NCBI GenBank assembly: GCA_030040825.1
Contig: JASHSY010000166.1
Location: forward strand, 1 to 11,469
Length of the DNA: 11,469 nt
Source: Xanthobacteraceae bacterium
Lineage (GTDB): Bacteria; Pseudomonadota; Alphaproteobacteria; Rhizobiales; Xanthobacteraceae
Direction of reading: 5' to 3'
Part shown: piece by piece, positions 1 to 7,547 of the stretch
How positions within the stretch are numbered: the stretch's first letter is position 1
Layout of the letters: each line of letters opens with the position of its first letter
Notes under the pieces: generated by a model
What the model was told of the DNA's origin: nothing
What the model saw: the letters and a program-made list of their open reading frames with translations, nothing else
The model's database searches: none
Program-made: the position numbers and the translations under genes

Positions 1-2
1 TT

Positions 3-1436
3 GCCGGCTCCGACGGCGCGAGGCTCGCCGAAGCGTTCGATGAGCTCGCCGCCAGCCAGGCCGCTGCCGATCTCCTGGTCGACGCGTCCGACTATGCCGA
101 GCTTTTCGCCGCAATGCTCGCCGGCCGCCAGGTCAGGCCGCCGCCGCAGTCCGGCGCGCAGGTGCGCATCTTCGGCACCGTCGAAGCGCGTCTGACAGAC
201 AGCGACCGCGTCGTGCTTGGTGGCTTGGTCGAAGGAACCTGGCCGCCGGAAAGCCGTTCGGATGCGTGGCTCAGCCGGCCGATGCGACAGCAGCTTGGTC
301 TCGATCAACCGGAGCGGCGTGTCGGCCTGAGCGCCCACGACTTCGCGCAAATGCTCGGCGCGCGCGAAGTGATCCTGAGCCACTCGGCCAAGGTCGCTGG
401 CGCGCCCACCGTGCCGTCGCGTTTCGTCCAGCGGCTAGCGGCTGTCACCGGCGAGCGGCGTTGGCAGACCGCGGTCGATCGCGGTGGCGCGTATCTCGCC
501 TGGGCGCGCGAACTCGACCGGCCGCAAAGGTCTCCCCAGCCCGCACCGCAACCGGCGCCGAAACCGCCGCGCGCGGCGCGGCCGAAGGCGCTTTCGGTGA
601 CCGCAGTCGAGGATTGGCTGCGCGATCCCTACACGATCTACGCCAAATACATCTTGCGGCTGGCGCCGCTCGATCCGGTCGATATGTCGCCGGGCGCCGC
701 CGAGCGCGGCACCATCATTCACAACGCGGTCGGCGATTTCACCCAGCGTTACGCCGACGCCCTGCCGGACAACCCCGCGGCGGTTCTCATCGAGCTCGGC
801 AAGCCGCACTTCGCGCCGCTCGAGGATTTTCCGGAAACGAGCGCCTTCTGGTGGCCGCGGTTCGTGCGCATCGCTCACTGGTTTGCCGCCTGGGAGGTGG
901 TACGGCGTCCGAGCATCAAGACCATCGCCGCCGAGATTTCCGGCGAGATCGACATTCCGCTGAAGGAGGGCGTGTTCAAGCTCACCGGGCGCGCCGATCG
1001 CATCGAGCGGCACGCCGATGGCCGCTACGTCATTCTCGATTACAAGACCGGTTCGGCGCGTACCGAGAAGCAGGTACGCACGGGGCTGGCGCCGCAGCTC
1101 ACGCTCGAAGCCGCGATCCTGCGCAGCGGAGGATTCAAGGACATCGCTGGCGGCAGCTCGGTGGCGCAGGTCGGCTATGTCCTGCTCAAGGGCGGTGCGC
1201 TGCCCGGCGAGCCGAAGCTGATCGCGTTCGAGAAAGGGACAACCGACAGCCAGGCCGATCACGCGCTGCAAAAGCTCACCGAGCTAGCCCGACGCTTCGA
1301 CGATGACAGTGAGCCCTATCGCTCGCTGGTCAATCCGATGTGGGCCACGCGTTACGGCGACTACGATCATCTGGCGCGGGTGAAGGAATGGTCGGCAAGC
1401 GGCGGCGAGATCGACGACATCTGGGGCGGTGAATGA
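3..1436 (+). CDS. addB: Double-strand break repair protein AddB, C-terminal part (5' end outside window)
   Basis: Partial gene: the frame is open from base 3 and 477 residues are visible, about half of the usual roughly 1000-residue alphaproteobacterial AddB. AddB pairs with AddA to resect DNA double-strand ends for RecA-dependent recombination. The first part contains the helicase-like segment ending in GGLVEGTWPPE (visible residues about 73-83), typical of AddB. A Pro/Ala-rich linker (519-587) leads into a RecB-type PDDEXK nuclease domain. Its motifs are all present: IIHNAVGDF with the metal-binding His at 720-722, TGRADRIE with Asp, VILDYKTGS with Asp at 1038-1040 and Lys at 1044-1046, and a following Gln (APQLTLEA). 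The nuclease therefore looks intact. No cysteine occurs anywhere in the visible part, so the iron-sulphur site of Bacillus-type AddB is absent. The stop overlaps the addA start (ATGA), which suggests translational coupling. Identification is by motif and gene order. Confidence 0.95.
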   Translation, partial: AGSDGARLAEAFDELAASQAAADLLVDASDYAELFAAMLAGRQVRPPPQSGAQVRIFGTVEARLTDSDRVVLGGLVEGTWPPESRSDAWLSRPMRQQLGLDQPERRVGLSAHDFAQMLGAREVILSHSAKVAGAPTVPSRFVQRLAAVTGERRWQTAVDRGGAYLAWARELDRPQRSPQPAPQPAPKPPRAARPKALSVTAVEDWLRDPYTIYAKYILRLAPLDPVDMSPGAAERGTIIHNAVGDFTQRYADALPDNPAAVLIELGKPHFAPLEDFPETSAFWWPRFVRIAHWFAAWEVVRRPSIKTIAAEISGEIDIPLKEGVFKLTGRADRIERHADGRYVILDYKTGSARTEKQVRTGLAPQLTLEAAILRSGGFKDIAGGSSVAQVGYVLLKGGALPGEPKLIAFEKGTTDSQADHALQKLTELARRFDDDSEPYRSLVNPMWATRYGDYDHLARVKEWSASGGEIDDIWGGE

Positions 1437-4400
1437 TAACGCCCGATAAAATTCCGGATGAGGTGAAGCGCAAGCAGAGCGAAGCCTCCCATCCCGGCAT
1501 CTCGGCGTGGGTCGCCGCCAATGCGGGTTCGGGCAAGACCCACGTGCTGGTGCGCCGCGTGATCAATCTGCTGCTCAACGGCGTCGAGCCGGAAAAAATC
1601 CTCTGCATCACCTTCACCAAGGCTGCGGCGGCCAATATGGCGAAGCGCGTCTTCGACACGCTGGCCGAGTGGACGACTTATGACGACGGCAAGCTCGATA
1701 AGGCGATCCACGATAGCGCCGGCTTTGCACCGGACGCCCAGCGCCGCGCGCTGGCGCGGAGGCTGTTCGCGAGCGCGCTGGAAACGCCGGGCGGCCTCAA
1801 GGTGCAGACCATCCACGCCTTCTGCACCCAGCTCCTGCACCAGTTTCCCTTCGAGGCCGACGTTGCCGCGCGATTTTCCGTGCTCGACGAGGCCGAGCAA
1901 TCGGAGCTGCTGGAGCGGCTGACGCTCAATGTCCTGCTGGAGGGGGCGCGCAGCCCTGGAAGCGATCTTGCCCGCGCTCTCGACACCGCCATGACCGCGG
2001 CTGCCGACCAGACCTTCCGCGACGTGGTGCGCGAAGCGATCGGGCGGCGTGACGCAGTGATGCGCTGGGTGCGCGATGCGGGCAGCATCGAGACGGCCAC
2101 CGCAAATTTGTCGAACTTGCTCGGCGTCGATCGGTCGGACAGCATCGAGGCGATCGAAGCCGCCTACTTTTCGGGTGAAGTCATTGCGCTGTCAGAATGG
2201 GCGGCGATAGCAAAAGCGCTGGCGCGCGGCGGCAAGACCGATTGCGAGCAAGCCGCCCGCTTTGCGCGCCTTGCAGCGCTGTCCGGCGCCGAGCGCGTCG
2301 AGACGTATCTCGACATTTTTTGCACAAGCGCCGAGCGCACTCCGCGCAAGTCTATTGTGTCCAAATCGGTCGCCGCCGCGGCGTTGGCCGAACGGCTAAG
2401 GGCCGAACAACAGCGGGTGTGCGCCTTGCTCGCCCGCCGCCGCGCCGTGTTCAGCCGCGACCGCAGCGTCGCGCTGGTCACGGTCGCGTACGAGGTGCTC
2501 ACGCGCTACGACAAGGAGAAGAAACGGCGCGGCTTGCTCGATTACGACGACCTGATCGACAAGGCGCTGGCGTTGTTGTCCGAATTCGGCGCCGCGTGGG
2601 TGCATTACAAGCTCGACCTCGGCATCGATCACGTGCTGGTCGACGAAGCGCAGGACACGAGCCGCAAGCAATGGGACATCGTCCGCCGGCTCACCGCGGA
2701 ATTCACCGCCGGCGCCGGCGCGCGCAGCGTCACGCGCACGATGTTCGCGGTGGGGGATGAAAAGCAGTCGATTTATTCGTTCCAGCAGGCCGCGCCCAAG
2801 GAATTCGACAACATGCGGCGCCATTTCCAGCGCGCGCATGAAAACAGCGGACTGAAATTCGTCGAGAGCAGGTTCGAATATTCGTTCCGCTCCGGCGAAG
2901 CCATCCTCGAAGCGGTGGATAAGGTGTTCGCGTCTGCGGATATGGCGGCCAGCGTCACCGCCTCCGACACCGGCGGCTTTCCGCCGCACAACGCGCTGCC
3001 GGGCGCTGCGCCAAGCGTGGTCGAGCTTTGGGAGCTGGAACAGCCCGATGAGCGCGACGACAGCAAGGAAGGCTGGGATGCGCCCTTCGACACCGTGAGC
3101 GAAACGAGTTCGCGCGTGAAACTTGCTCGCCGGATTGCGCGCAATGTCCGGCGTATGGTCGATGCGAAGAAAACGTCCCCCGGAGACGTACTCATCCTCG
3201 TGCGCCAGCGTGGCGAATTGTTCGGGGCCATCATCCGCGCGCTGAAGAATCAGCGCGTCGAAGTCGCCGGCGCCGACCGCCTCATGCTCACCGAGCACAT
3301 CGCGGTCATGGACCTCATCGCGCTGGCCGACGCGCTACTTTTGCCGGACGACGATCTGGCGCTGGCGACGGTACTGCGCAGCCCGCTGTTCGGCTTCGAG
3401 GATCGGGATCTCTACGATCTTGCGTACGACCGTGGGCGCAACTCGCTCCGCGCCGCGCTGGCGCGCAAGGCGCAAGACAATCCGATCTTTGCCAAAGCCG
3501 CCGCGCAGCTCAATGCACTGGAACAGGCGGCGCGGAACGAGCCGCCATTTTCATTCTACGCGCGCCTGCTCGGCGAGGGCGGTGCGCGCCGCCGTTTCCT
3601 GGCGCGGCTCGGCCTCGAAGCCAACGATGCCCTCGACGAGTTCGTCAATGTCGCGCTCGAATACGAGAAGCGCGAGACGGCCTCGTTGCAAGCCTTCCTC
3701 ACCTGGCTGCGCGACGCGCGCGCCGAAGTCAAACGCGACATGGAAATCCGCCGCGACGAGGTCCGCGTCATGACGGTACACGGCGCCAAGGGCCTGGAAG
3801 CGCCGGTGGTGATCCTCGCCGACACCGTCACGCTGCCGGTGATCAAGCCGCCGCGATTGTTGCAGTTGGCCGATGGCGCAATCATCTGGGCCGGCCGCAA
3901 GGCCGACGACGTTGATCCGGTGGCGACCGCGCGCGCGCAGGCGAATTCCGAAACCGAGGACGAATATCGGCGGCTTCTTTACGTCGCCATGACCCGGGCT
4001 GCAGGGCGGCTGATTATTTGCGGCGCTGAAGGTCTCAACCGTCCGCCGCGAAATTGCTGGTATAATCTAATCTATGAGCCGCTGAAGCCGCTCTTGGTCG
4101 AGGAAGAGGAAGGCGGTGAGAAGGTCTGGCGCTATCGCAGGCCGCCCGGTGCCGCGCTCACACCAACACGAGCCGCCGAGCCGATGGCGAGCGCCCCGCG
4201 GCGAGAATTCCCGGCTTGGCTACGGGAGGATGCGCCGCCAGAAACGCCGCCGCTGGAGCGGAAAACGCCGTCTTCGGCTTTCGAGCAAGAGATCGGCCGC
4301 ACATTTGCGCGTACGCAAGGCTCGATCACGGAGCGCCGCAAGGCGCTCCAGCGCGGCCGCATCGTGCATCGGCTGATGCAATCGTTGCCCGACATTCCAG

Positions 4401-4876
4401 AAGCCGCCCGCAAGGCGGCCATCGAGGGCTATCTCAGAAACGCCGCGGCCGATTTTTCGTCAGGCGAACGAACGGAGATGGCGCGGCAGGTGGTCGCTAT
4501 TCTCAACGATCTGGTCTTTGCCGAAGTATTTGCGCCGGGAAGCCGTCCTGAAGTGCCGATTGTCGGCCGCATTGCGCGCACGGGCGAAACGCCGATCGGC
4601 GTATCGGGCCAGGTGGACCGCCTGGTGGTGACGGGCGATTCGGTGCTGATCGCCGACTACAAGACCGACCGGACCGTGCCCCGTCAGACTGCGGAGATTC
4701 CGCCACCGTATGTTGCTCAGCTTGCGCTTTACCGCGGCGTCCTTTCGCGCATTTTCCCGAATCGAGCGATTCGCGCGGCACTCCTGTATACGGCCGGCCC
4801 GCAACTCGTCGACGTTCCGGAAGCGGCGATGGATGCCAAATTGACCGAAATCACGGGCTCGGCGACGGTCCGGTGA
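1433..4876 (+). CDS. addA: Double-strand break repair helicase-nuclease AddA
   Basis: Complete 1147-residue UvrD/RecB-family (SF1A) helicase with a C-terminal nuclease, the 3'-5' motor of AddAB. Motifs in order: Q-motif Gln15; Walker A ANAGSGKT (29-36); Walker B VLVDEAQD (401-408); motif III GDEKQSIYSFQQA (441-453); motif IV-like SFRSGEAI (484-491); motif V TVHGAKGLE (781-789); motif VI YVAMTRA (850-856). The nuclease domain covers about 950-1147, with GRIVHRLM (His979), VSGQVDRL (Asp1062), IADYKTD (Asp1075, Lys1077) and QLALY (Gln1096, Tyr1100). All catalytic positions I can place are intact, so with AddB the complex should carry two nucleases. The ATG overlaps the addB stop by 4 bp and GGGGCGG lies just upstream, so the start is well supported. 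Both subunits are expected to act in the cytoplasm on broken DNA ends. No truncation or frameshift was seen. Confidence 0.97.
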   Translation: MITPDKIPDEVKRKQSEASHPGISAWVAANAGSGKTHVLVRRVINLLLNGVEPEKILCITFTKAAAANMAKRVFDTLAEWTTYDDGKLDKAIHDSAGFAPDAQRRALARRLFASALETPGGLKVQTIHAFCTQLLHQFPFEADVAARFSVLDEAEQSELLERLTLNVLLEGARSPGSDLARALDTAMTAAADQTFRDVVREAIGRRDAVMRWVRDAGSIETATANLSNLLGVDRSDSIEAIEAAYFSGEVIALSEWAAIAKALARGGKTDCEQAARFARLAALSGAERVETYLDIFCTSAERTPRKSIVSKSVAAAALAERLRAEQQRVCALLARRRAVFSRDRSVALVTVAYEVLTRYDKEKKRRGLLDYDDLIDKALALLSEFGAAWVHYKLDLGIDHVLVDEAQDTSRKQWDIVRRLTAEFTAGAGARSVTRTMFAVGDEKQSIYSFQQAAPKEFDNMRRHFQRAHENSGLKFVESRFEYSFRSGEAILEAVDKVFASADMAASVTASDTGGFPPHNALPGAAPSVVELWELEQPDERDDSKEGWDAPFDTVSETSSRVKLARRIARNVRRMVDAKKTSPGDVLILVRQRGELFGAIIRALKNQRVEVAGADRLMLTEHIAVMDLIALADALLLPDDDLALATVLRSPLFGFEDRDLYDLAYDRGRNSLRAALARKAQDNPIFAKAAAQLNALEQAARNEPPFSFYARLLGEGGARRRFLARLGLEANDALDEFVNVALEYEKRETASLQAFLTWLRDARAEVKRDMEIRRDEVRVMTVHGAKGLEAPVVILADTVTLPVIKPPRLLQLADGAIIWAGRKADDVDPVATARAQANSETEDEYRRLLYVAMTRAAGRLIICGAEGLNRPPRNCWYNLIYEPLKPLLVEEEEGGEKVWRYRRPPGAALTPTRAAEPMASAPRREFPAWLREDAPPETPPLERKTPSSAFEQEIGRTFARTQGSITERRKALQRGRIVHRLMQSLPDIPEAARKAAIEGYLRNAAADFSSGERTEMARQVVAILNDLVFAEVFAPGSRPEVPIVGRIARTGETPIGVSGQVDRLVVTGDSVLIADYKTDRTVPRQTAEIPPPYVAQLALYRGVLSRIFPNRAIRAALLYTAGPQLVDVPEAAMDAKLTEITGSATVR

Positions 4877-4883
4877 GGCTCCC

Positions 4884-4912
4884 TTGACGGCTTGCGATGC
4901 CCTTCTTACGTT
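4884..4912 (+). promoter_or_regulatory. Possible sigma-70-type promoter upstream of trxA
   Basis: TTGACG (4884-4889) is followed after 17 bp by TACGTT (4907-4912). The -35 box matches five of six consensus positions and the -10 box three of six. It lies in the 75-bp gap between addA and trxA and would give a leader of about 30 nt. This is inferred from sequence only; trxA could equally be read through from addBA. Confidence 0.4.
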
Positions 4913-4942
4913 CGGTAACCCTTCCAGATTTCCCGGAGCAGC

Positions 4943-4946
4943 GAGG
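4943..4946 (+). promoter_or_regulatory. Ribosome binding site of trxA
   Basis: GAGG lies 5 nt before the ATG at 4952, with a second purine patch (CGGAG, 4934-4938) further upstream. It supports this start, which also gives a normal-length thioredoxin. Confidence 0.6.
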
Positions 4947-4951
4947 TTTCC

Positions 4952-5269
4952 ATGGTCGATAAAGTGACGGACGCAACCTTCGATCAGGATGTGCTCAAGG
5001 CCTCTGGGCCGGTTGTGGTGGATTTCTGGGCCGAGTGGTGCGGTCCGTGCCGGACGATCAGCCCGGCGCTGGAGGAAATCTCCAGTTCGCTCGGCGGCAA
5101 GGTCAAGATCGTCAAGCTCAATGTCGACGAGAATCCGGCGACCACGACCAAGTACGGCATCATGTCGATCCCGACACTGATGCTGTTCAAGGGTGGCCAG
5201 CTCGCCTCGCGCCAAGTCGGCGCCGCTCCCAAGCAGAAGCTTGAGCAGTGGATCACGTCTTCGGTGTAA
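4952..5269 (+). CDS. trxA: Thioredoxin TrxA
   Basis: A 105-residue single-domain thioredoxin, the usual family length. It is a cytoplasmic dithiol reductant, recharged by thioredoxin reductase, that serves ribonucleotide reductase, methionine sulphoxide reductases and other targets. The active site WCGPC is at residues 29-33 within [10 protein letters not shown]. Asp24 corresponds to the buried Asp26 of E. coli Trx, and the cis-proline loop is at MSIPT (Pro74). There is no signal peptide. It lies 75 bp downstream of addA on the same strand; the order addB-addA-trxA is common in alphaproteobacteria as I recall it. A possible own promoter lies in the gap. Which of several thioredoxin paralogues this is cannot be told from the window. 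Confidence 0.97.
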   Translation: MVDKVTDATFDQDVLKASGPVVVDFWAEWCGPCRTISPALEEISSSLGGKVKIVKLNVDENPATTTKYGIMSIPTLMLFKGGQLASRQVGAAPKQKLEQWITSSV

Positions 5270-5274
5270 AGCGC

Positions 5275-5294
5275 CGGCGGTAAGTTCGCCGCCG
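5275..5294 (+). terminator. Weak stem-loop after trxA
   Basis: CGGCGG (5275-5280) can pair with CCGCCG (5289-5294) around an 8-nt loop, starting six bases after the trxA stop. Only a loose T-rich run (CTTTATTT, about 5302-5309) follows, so this is a poor intrinsic terminator and may simply stabilise the mRNA end. Confidence 0.3.
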
Positions 5295-5330
5295 CCGTAA
5301 CCTTTATTTCCGTAATTGGCAGACCCGTAA
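5295..5330. repeat. Three CCGTAA direct repeats at 15-bp spacing
   Basis: The hexamer CCGTAA occurs at 5295-5300, 5310-5315 and 5325-5330, exactly 15 bp apart. The 9-bp spacers are unrelated to each other. It lies in the non-coding stretch between trxA and rlpA, upstream of the candidate rlpA promoter. It may be an array of binding half-sites for a regulator, or a coincidence; I do not recognise the motif. Confidence 0.5.
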
Positions 5331-5339
5331 CAGCCCGCA

Positions 5340-5368
5340 TTGCCGCCTCGACAATGAGGCGCTTAAAT
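5340..5368 (+). promoter_or_regulatory. Possible rlpA promoter with a dyad in the spacer
   Basis: TTGCCG (5340-5345) and TTAAAT (5363-5368) are separated by 17 bp; each matches four of six sigma-70 consensus positions. An inverted repeat, CGCCTC (5344-5349) and GAGGCG (5356-5361) around GACAAT, fills nearly the whole spacer and could be an operator. Alternatively it is a trxA mRNA-end hairpin, although no T-run follows. A start near 5375 would leave a leader of about 110 nt before the rlpA ATG. I see no gene in 5270-5485. Confidence 0.35.
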
Positions 5369-5485
5369 GCGTGCTCGACGGATGTGGCCAGCGTGAGGGA
5401 GCATCATGGGCCGGGCTTGTTTCTGCCTCGCCTGCCGTTTTTGCTGCCGCCTCGAAGTTCGCTGAAACCACCGGGGTATTCCCAC

Positions 5486-5899
5486 ATGTTCGCGGTGCGA
5501 ATGCTTACAGCGGTGGTGGTCTGTGTCGCGCTGTCCACGGCGGCGCAGGCAGAGCCTGTATCCCGCTACGTCGCTAAACCAAAAGCCACCGGCCGGATGG
5601 TTGCATCGGTCTATTCGCAAGGCAGCCGCGTTGCGGCCGGCCGGAAATTCGATCCGGATGCGATGACGGTCGCCCACCGAAGCCTGCCGTTCGGCACGCG
5701 CCTTATTGTTTATTACGGCAGCAATGCAGCGGAAGTCGTCGTCAACGATCGCGGCCCGTTCGTTCGCGGCCGGGATATCGATCTCAGCCGCGGCGCGGCC
5801 AAGGCGCTGCATTTCTCCGGCGTCGGCCGCGTGCGCGTGGTTTACTGGCCGCCGTTGCCGCAAGACCGACCGTCGAAGCTTATCTCTGAGAATCAATAA
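5486..5899 (+). CDS. RlpA-like secreted double-psi beta-barrel protein
   Basis: With the ATG at 5486 this is a 137-residue protein. Residues 1-22 form a clear Sec signal peptide: charged start, hydrophobic stretch MLTAVVVCVAL, and an AQA cleavage site before Glu23. There is no lipobox cysteine at the cleavage site. The rest is one RlpA/double-psi beta-barrel domain (about 36-121), with FDPDAMTVAHRSLPFGTR, VVVNDRGPFVRGRDIDLSR and the closing VGRVRVVYW. RlpA proteins bind or cleave denuded septal peptidoglycan in the cell envelope. Here there is no C-terminal SPOR domain, only a short polar tail. The Trp usual near the domain start is Val, and the Glu normally after the Gly of the TASGE-type motif is Arg53; Asp88 of NDRG is kept. 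A longer frame from ATG 5354 would put 44 unrelated residues before the signal peptide, so I prefer 5486 (GGGG about 9 nt upstream); ATG 5501 is also possible. Lytic activity is doubtful. Confidence 0.85.
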   Translation: MFAVRMLTAVVVCVALSTAAQAEPVSRYVAKPKATGRMVASVYSQGSRVAAGRKFDPDAMTVAHRSLPFGTRLIVYYGSNAAEVVVNDRGPFVRGRDIDLSRGAAKALHFSGVGRVRVVYWPPLPQDRPSKLISENQ

Positions 5900-5919
5900 C
5901 GGATCGGCCGACAACGGGC

Positions 5920-7512
5920 CTAATGCCGGAAATGCCGGATGCCGGTGAACACCATGGCGATGCCGTGATCGTCGGCAGCCTTGATCACCTCATCGTCGCG
6001 TACTGAGCCGCCCGGCTGAATAACGGCGGTGGCGCCGGCCTCAACGGCGACGAGTAGTCCGTCGGCAAACGGAAAGAAAGCATCGGAGGCGACCACCGAA
6101 CCCTTGGTTGCCGGCTCCTTGCGCTTGGTCTCGCGGGCGGCGTCCTCGGCTTTGCGTGCGGCGATACGCGCGGAATCGATCCGGCTCATCTGCCCGGCAC
6201 CGATGCCGACCGTCGCGGAATCCTTGGCATAGACGATGGTGTTCGATTTGACGTGCTTAGCGATGCGGAACGCGAAACGCAGATCACGCAGCTCCGCGTT
6301 GGTCGGCGCGCGTTGGGTCACTGCTTTCAATTCCATATCGTCCACCACGGAATTGTCCCGCGATTGTACCAACAGCCCCCCGGCTACGGTCTTGGCCGTG
6401 AGCCCGGCAGCGCGCGGATCGGGCAAGCCGCCGGCAAGCAGGAGCCGCAGATTCTTCTTCGCGCCGACAATGGCGATTGCTTCTTCGGTCGCGTCCGGCG
6501 CGATGATGACTTCGGTGAAGATTTCGGTGATGGCGCGCGCCGCTTCGGCGTCGAGCGTGCGGTTAAGTGCGACAATGCCGCCAAAGGCGGAAACCGGATC
6601 GCAGGCAAGCGCCTGCCGGTAGGCGGCGACCAGACTGTCGGCTTCGGCGACGCCGCATGGATTGGCGTGCTTGATGATAGCGCAGGCTGCGGTCCGTTTT
6701 GGATCGAACTCGGCGACGCATTCGTAAGCCGCGTCGGTGTCGTTGATGTTGTTGTAGGAAAGCTGCTTGCCCTGTACTTGCCGCGCGGTGGCGACGCCGG
6801 CGCGCGCCGCGTCGGTGCGATAGAACGCCGCGGTTTGATGGGGGTTCTCGCCGTAGCGCAGCGCCTCGATTAGCCGCCCGCCGACGGTCCGGTAATCGGG
6901 CGCCGTTTCGCCGAGTTCGCCGGCGAACCAGTTGGCGATCGCGGTGTCGTAGGCGGCCGTGCGCGCATAGGCCTTGGCCGCGAGCCGCCGGCGCAACGAA
7001 AGCGTGGTCATGCCGCCGTGCTGCGCAAATTCGCCAAGCACCGCGCCGTAATCGGCCGGTTCGACCAGCACCACGACATCGCCATGATTCTTGGCGGCGG
7101 AGCGGATCATTGCCGGACCGCCGATGTCGATGTTTTCGATGCAGTCGGCAAAGTCTGCGCCGCAGGCCACGGTCTGCTCGAACGGATAGAGATTGACCAC
7201 GATCAGATCGATCGGACTGATCTTGTGCGCGCGCATAGCTTCGGCGTGGGTGGCATTGGCCCGGATTGCGAGTAGCGCGCCATGCACAGCCGGGTGCAGG
7301 GTCTTGACCCGGCCATCCATCATTTCGGGGAAACCGGTGATATCGGCAATATCGAGCACGTTAAGCCCGGCGTCGCTCAGCGCTTTGCGCGTTCCGCCGG
7401 TCGAAATGAGCTCAATACCGTAGCCTGCCAGTGCGCGGGCAAATTCGATCACCCCGGTCTTGTCGGACACGGAGATGAGGGCGCGCGCGGCGCGGCGCAG
7501 ATGCTCGGTCAT
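5920..7512 (-). CDS. purH: Bifunctional AICAR transformylase / IMP cyclohydrolase PurH
   Basis: Complete 530-residue enzyme of normal length. It catalyses the last two steps of purine synthesis: formyl transfer from 10-formyl-THF to AICAR, then ring closure to IMP, in the cytoplasm. The N-terminal MGS-like cyclohydrolase domain (about 9-200) has [41 protein letters not shown] and [17 protein letters not shown]. The transformylase domain has LRYGENPHQ (219-226), [16 protein letters not shown], the catalytic Lys281-His282 in [20 protein letters not shown] and [12 protein letters not shown]. It ends in the usual RHFRH. GAGAGAGG lies upstream but only 2 nt from the ATG, a tight spacing; the conserved domain begins at residue 9, so no later start is possible. 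It is probably the last gene of the rsmB operon, 35 bp after the heparinase-like gene, and converges on rlpA with 20 bp between stops. Confidence 0.98.
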   Translation of the reverse strand: MTEHLRRAARALISVSDKTGVIEFARALAGYGIELISTGGTRKALSDAGLNVLDIADITGFPEMMDGRVKTLHPAVHGALLAIRANATHAEAMRAHKISPIDLIVVNLYPFEQTVACGADFADCIENIDIGGPAMIRSAAKNHGDVVVLVEPADYGAVLGEFAQHGGMTTLSLRRRLAAKAYARTAAYDTAIANWFAGELGETAPDYRTVGGRLIEALRYGENPHQTAAFYRTDAARAGVATARQVQGKQLSYNNINDTDAAYECVAEFDPKRTAACAIIKHANPCGVAEADSLVAAYRQALACDPVSAFGGIVALNRTLDAEAARAITEIFTEVIIAPDATEEAIAIVGAKKNLRLLLAGGLPDPRAAGLTAKTVAGGLLVQSRDNSVVDDMELKAVTQRAPTNAELRDLRFAFRIAKHVKSNTIVYAKDSATVGIGAGQMSRIDSARIAARKAEDAARETKRKEPATKGSVVASDAFFPFADGLLVAVEAGATAVIQPGGSVRDDEVIKAADDHGIAMVFTGIRHFRH

Positions 7513-7547
7513 AACCTCTCTCTACACTCGCTTCCGTGTTTCGTCAT

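Noticed and set aside
435..1271. Long minus-strand open frame opposite addB (278 codons)
   Set aside because: Antisense shadow of a high-GC gene; the translation has no recognisable motifs, while the plus-strand frame carries the AddB nuclease motifs.
2396..3298. 300-codon minus-strand open frame inside addA
   Set aside because: It mirrors addA codons containing Walker B and motif III; no domain seen, a typical GC-rich antisense artefact.
4460..5215. 251-codon minus-strand frame across addA end and trxA
   Set aside because: It spans two well-identified genes and their gap with no family resemblance; a shadow.
5354..5485. 44-residue N-terminal extension of the RlpA-like protein
   Set aside because: It would place a polar, unrelated stretch before a perfect signal peptide and would cover the candidate promoter leader; ATG 5486 fits secretion better.
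5906..5920. GGCC-N7-GGCC stem as a bidirectional terminator between rlpA and purH
   Set aside because: Only 4 bp of stem and no T-run on either strand; too weak to call.
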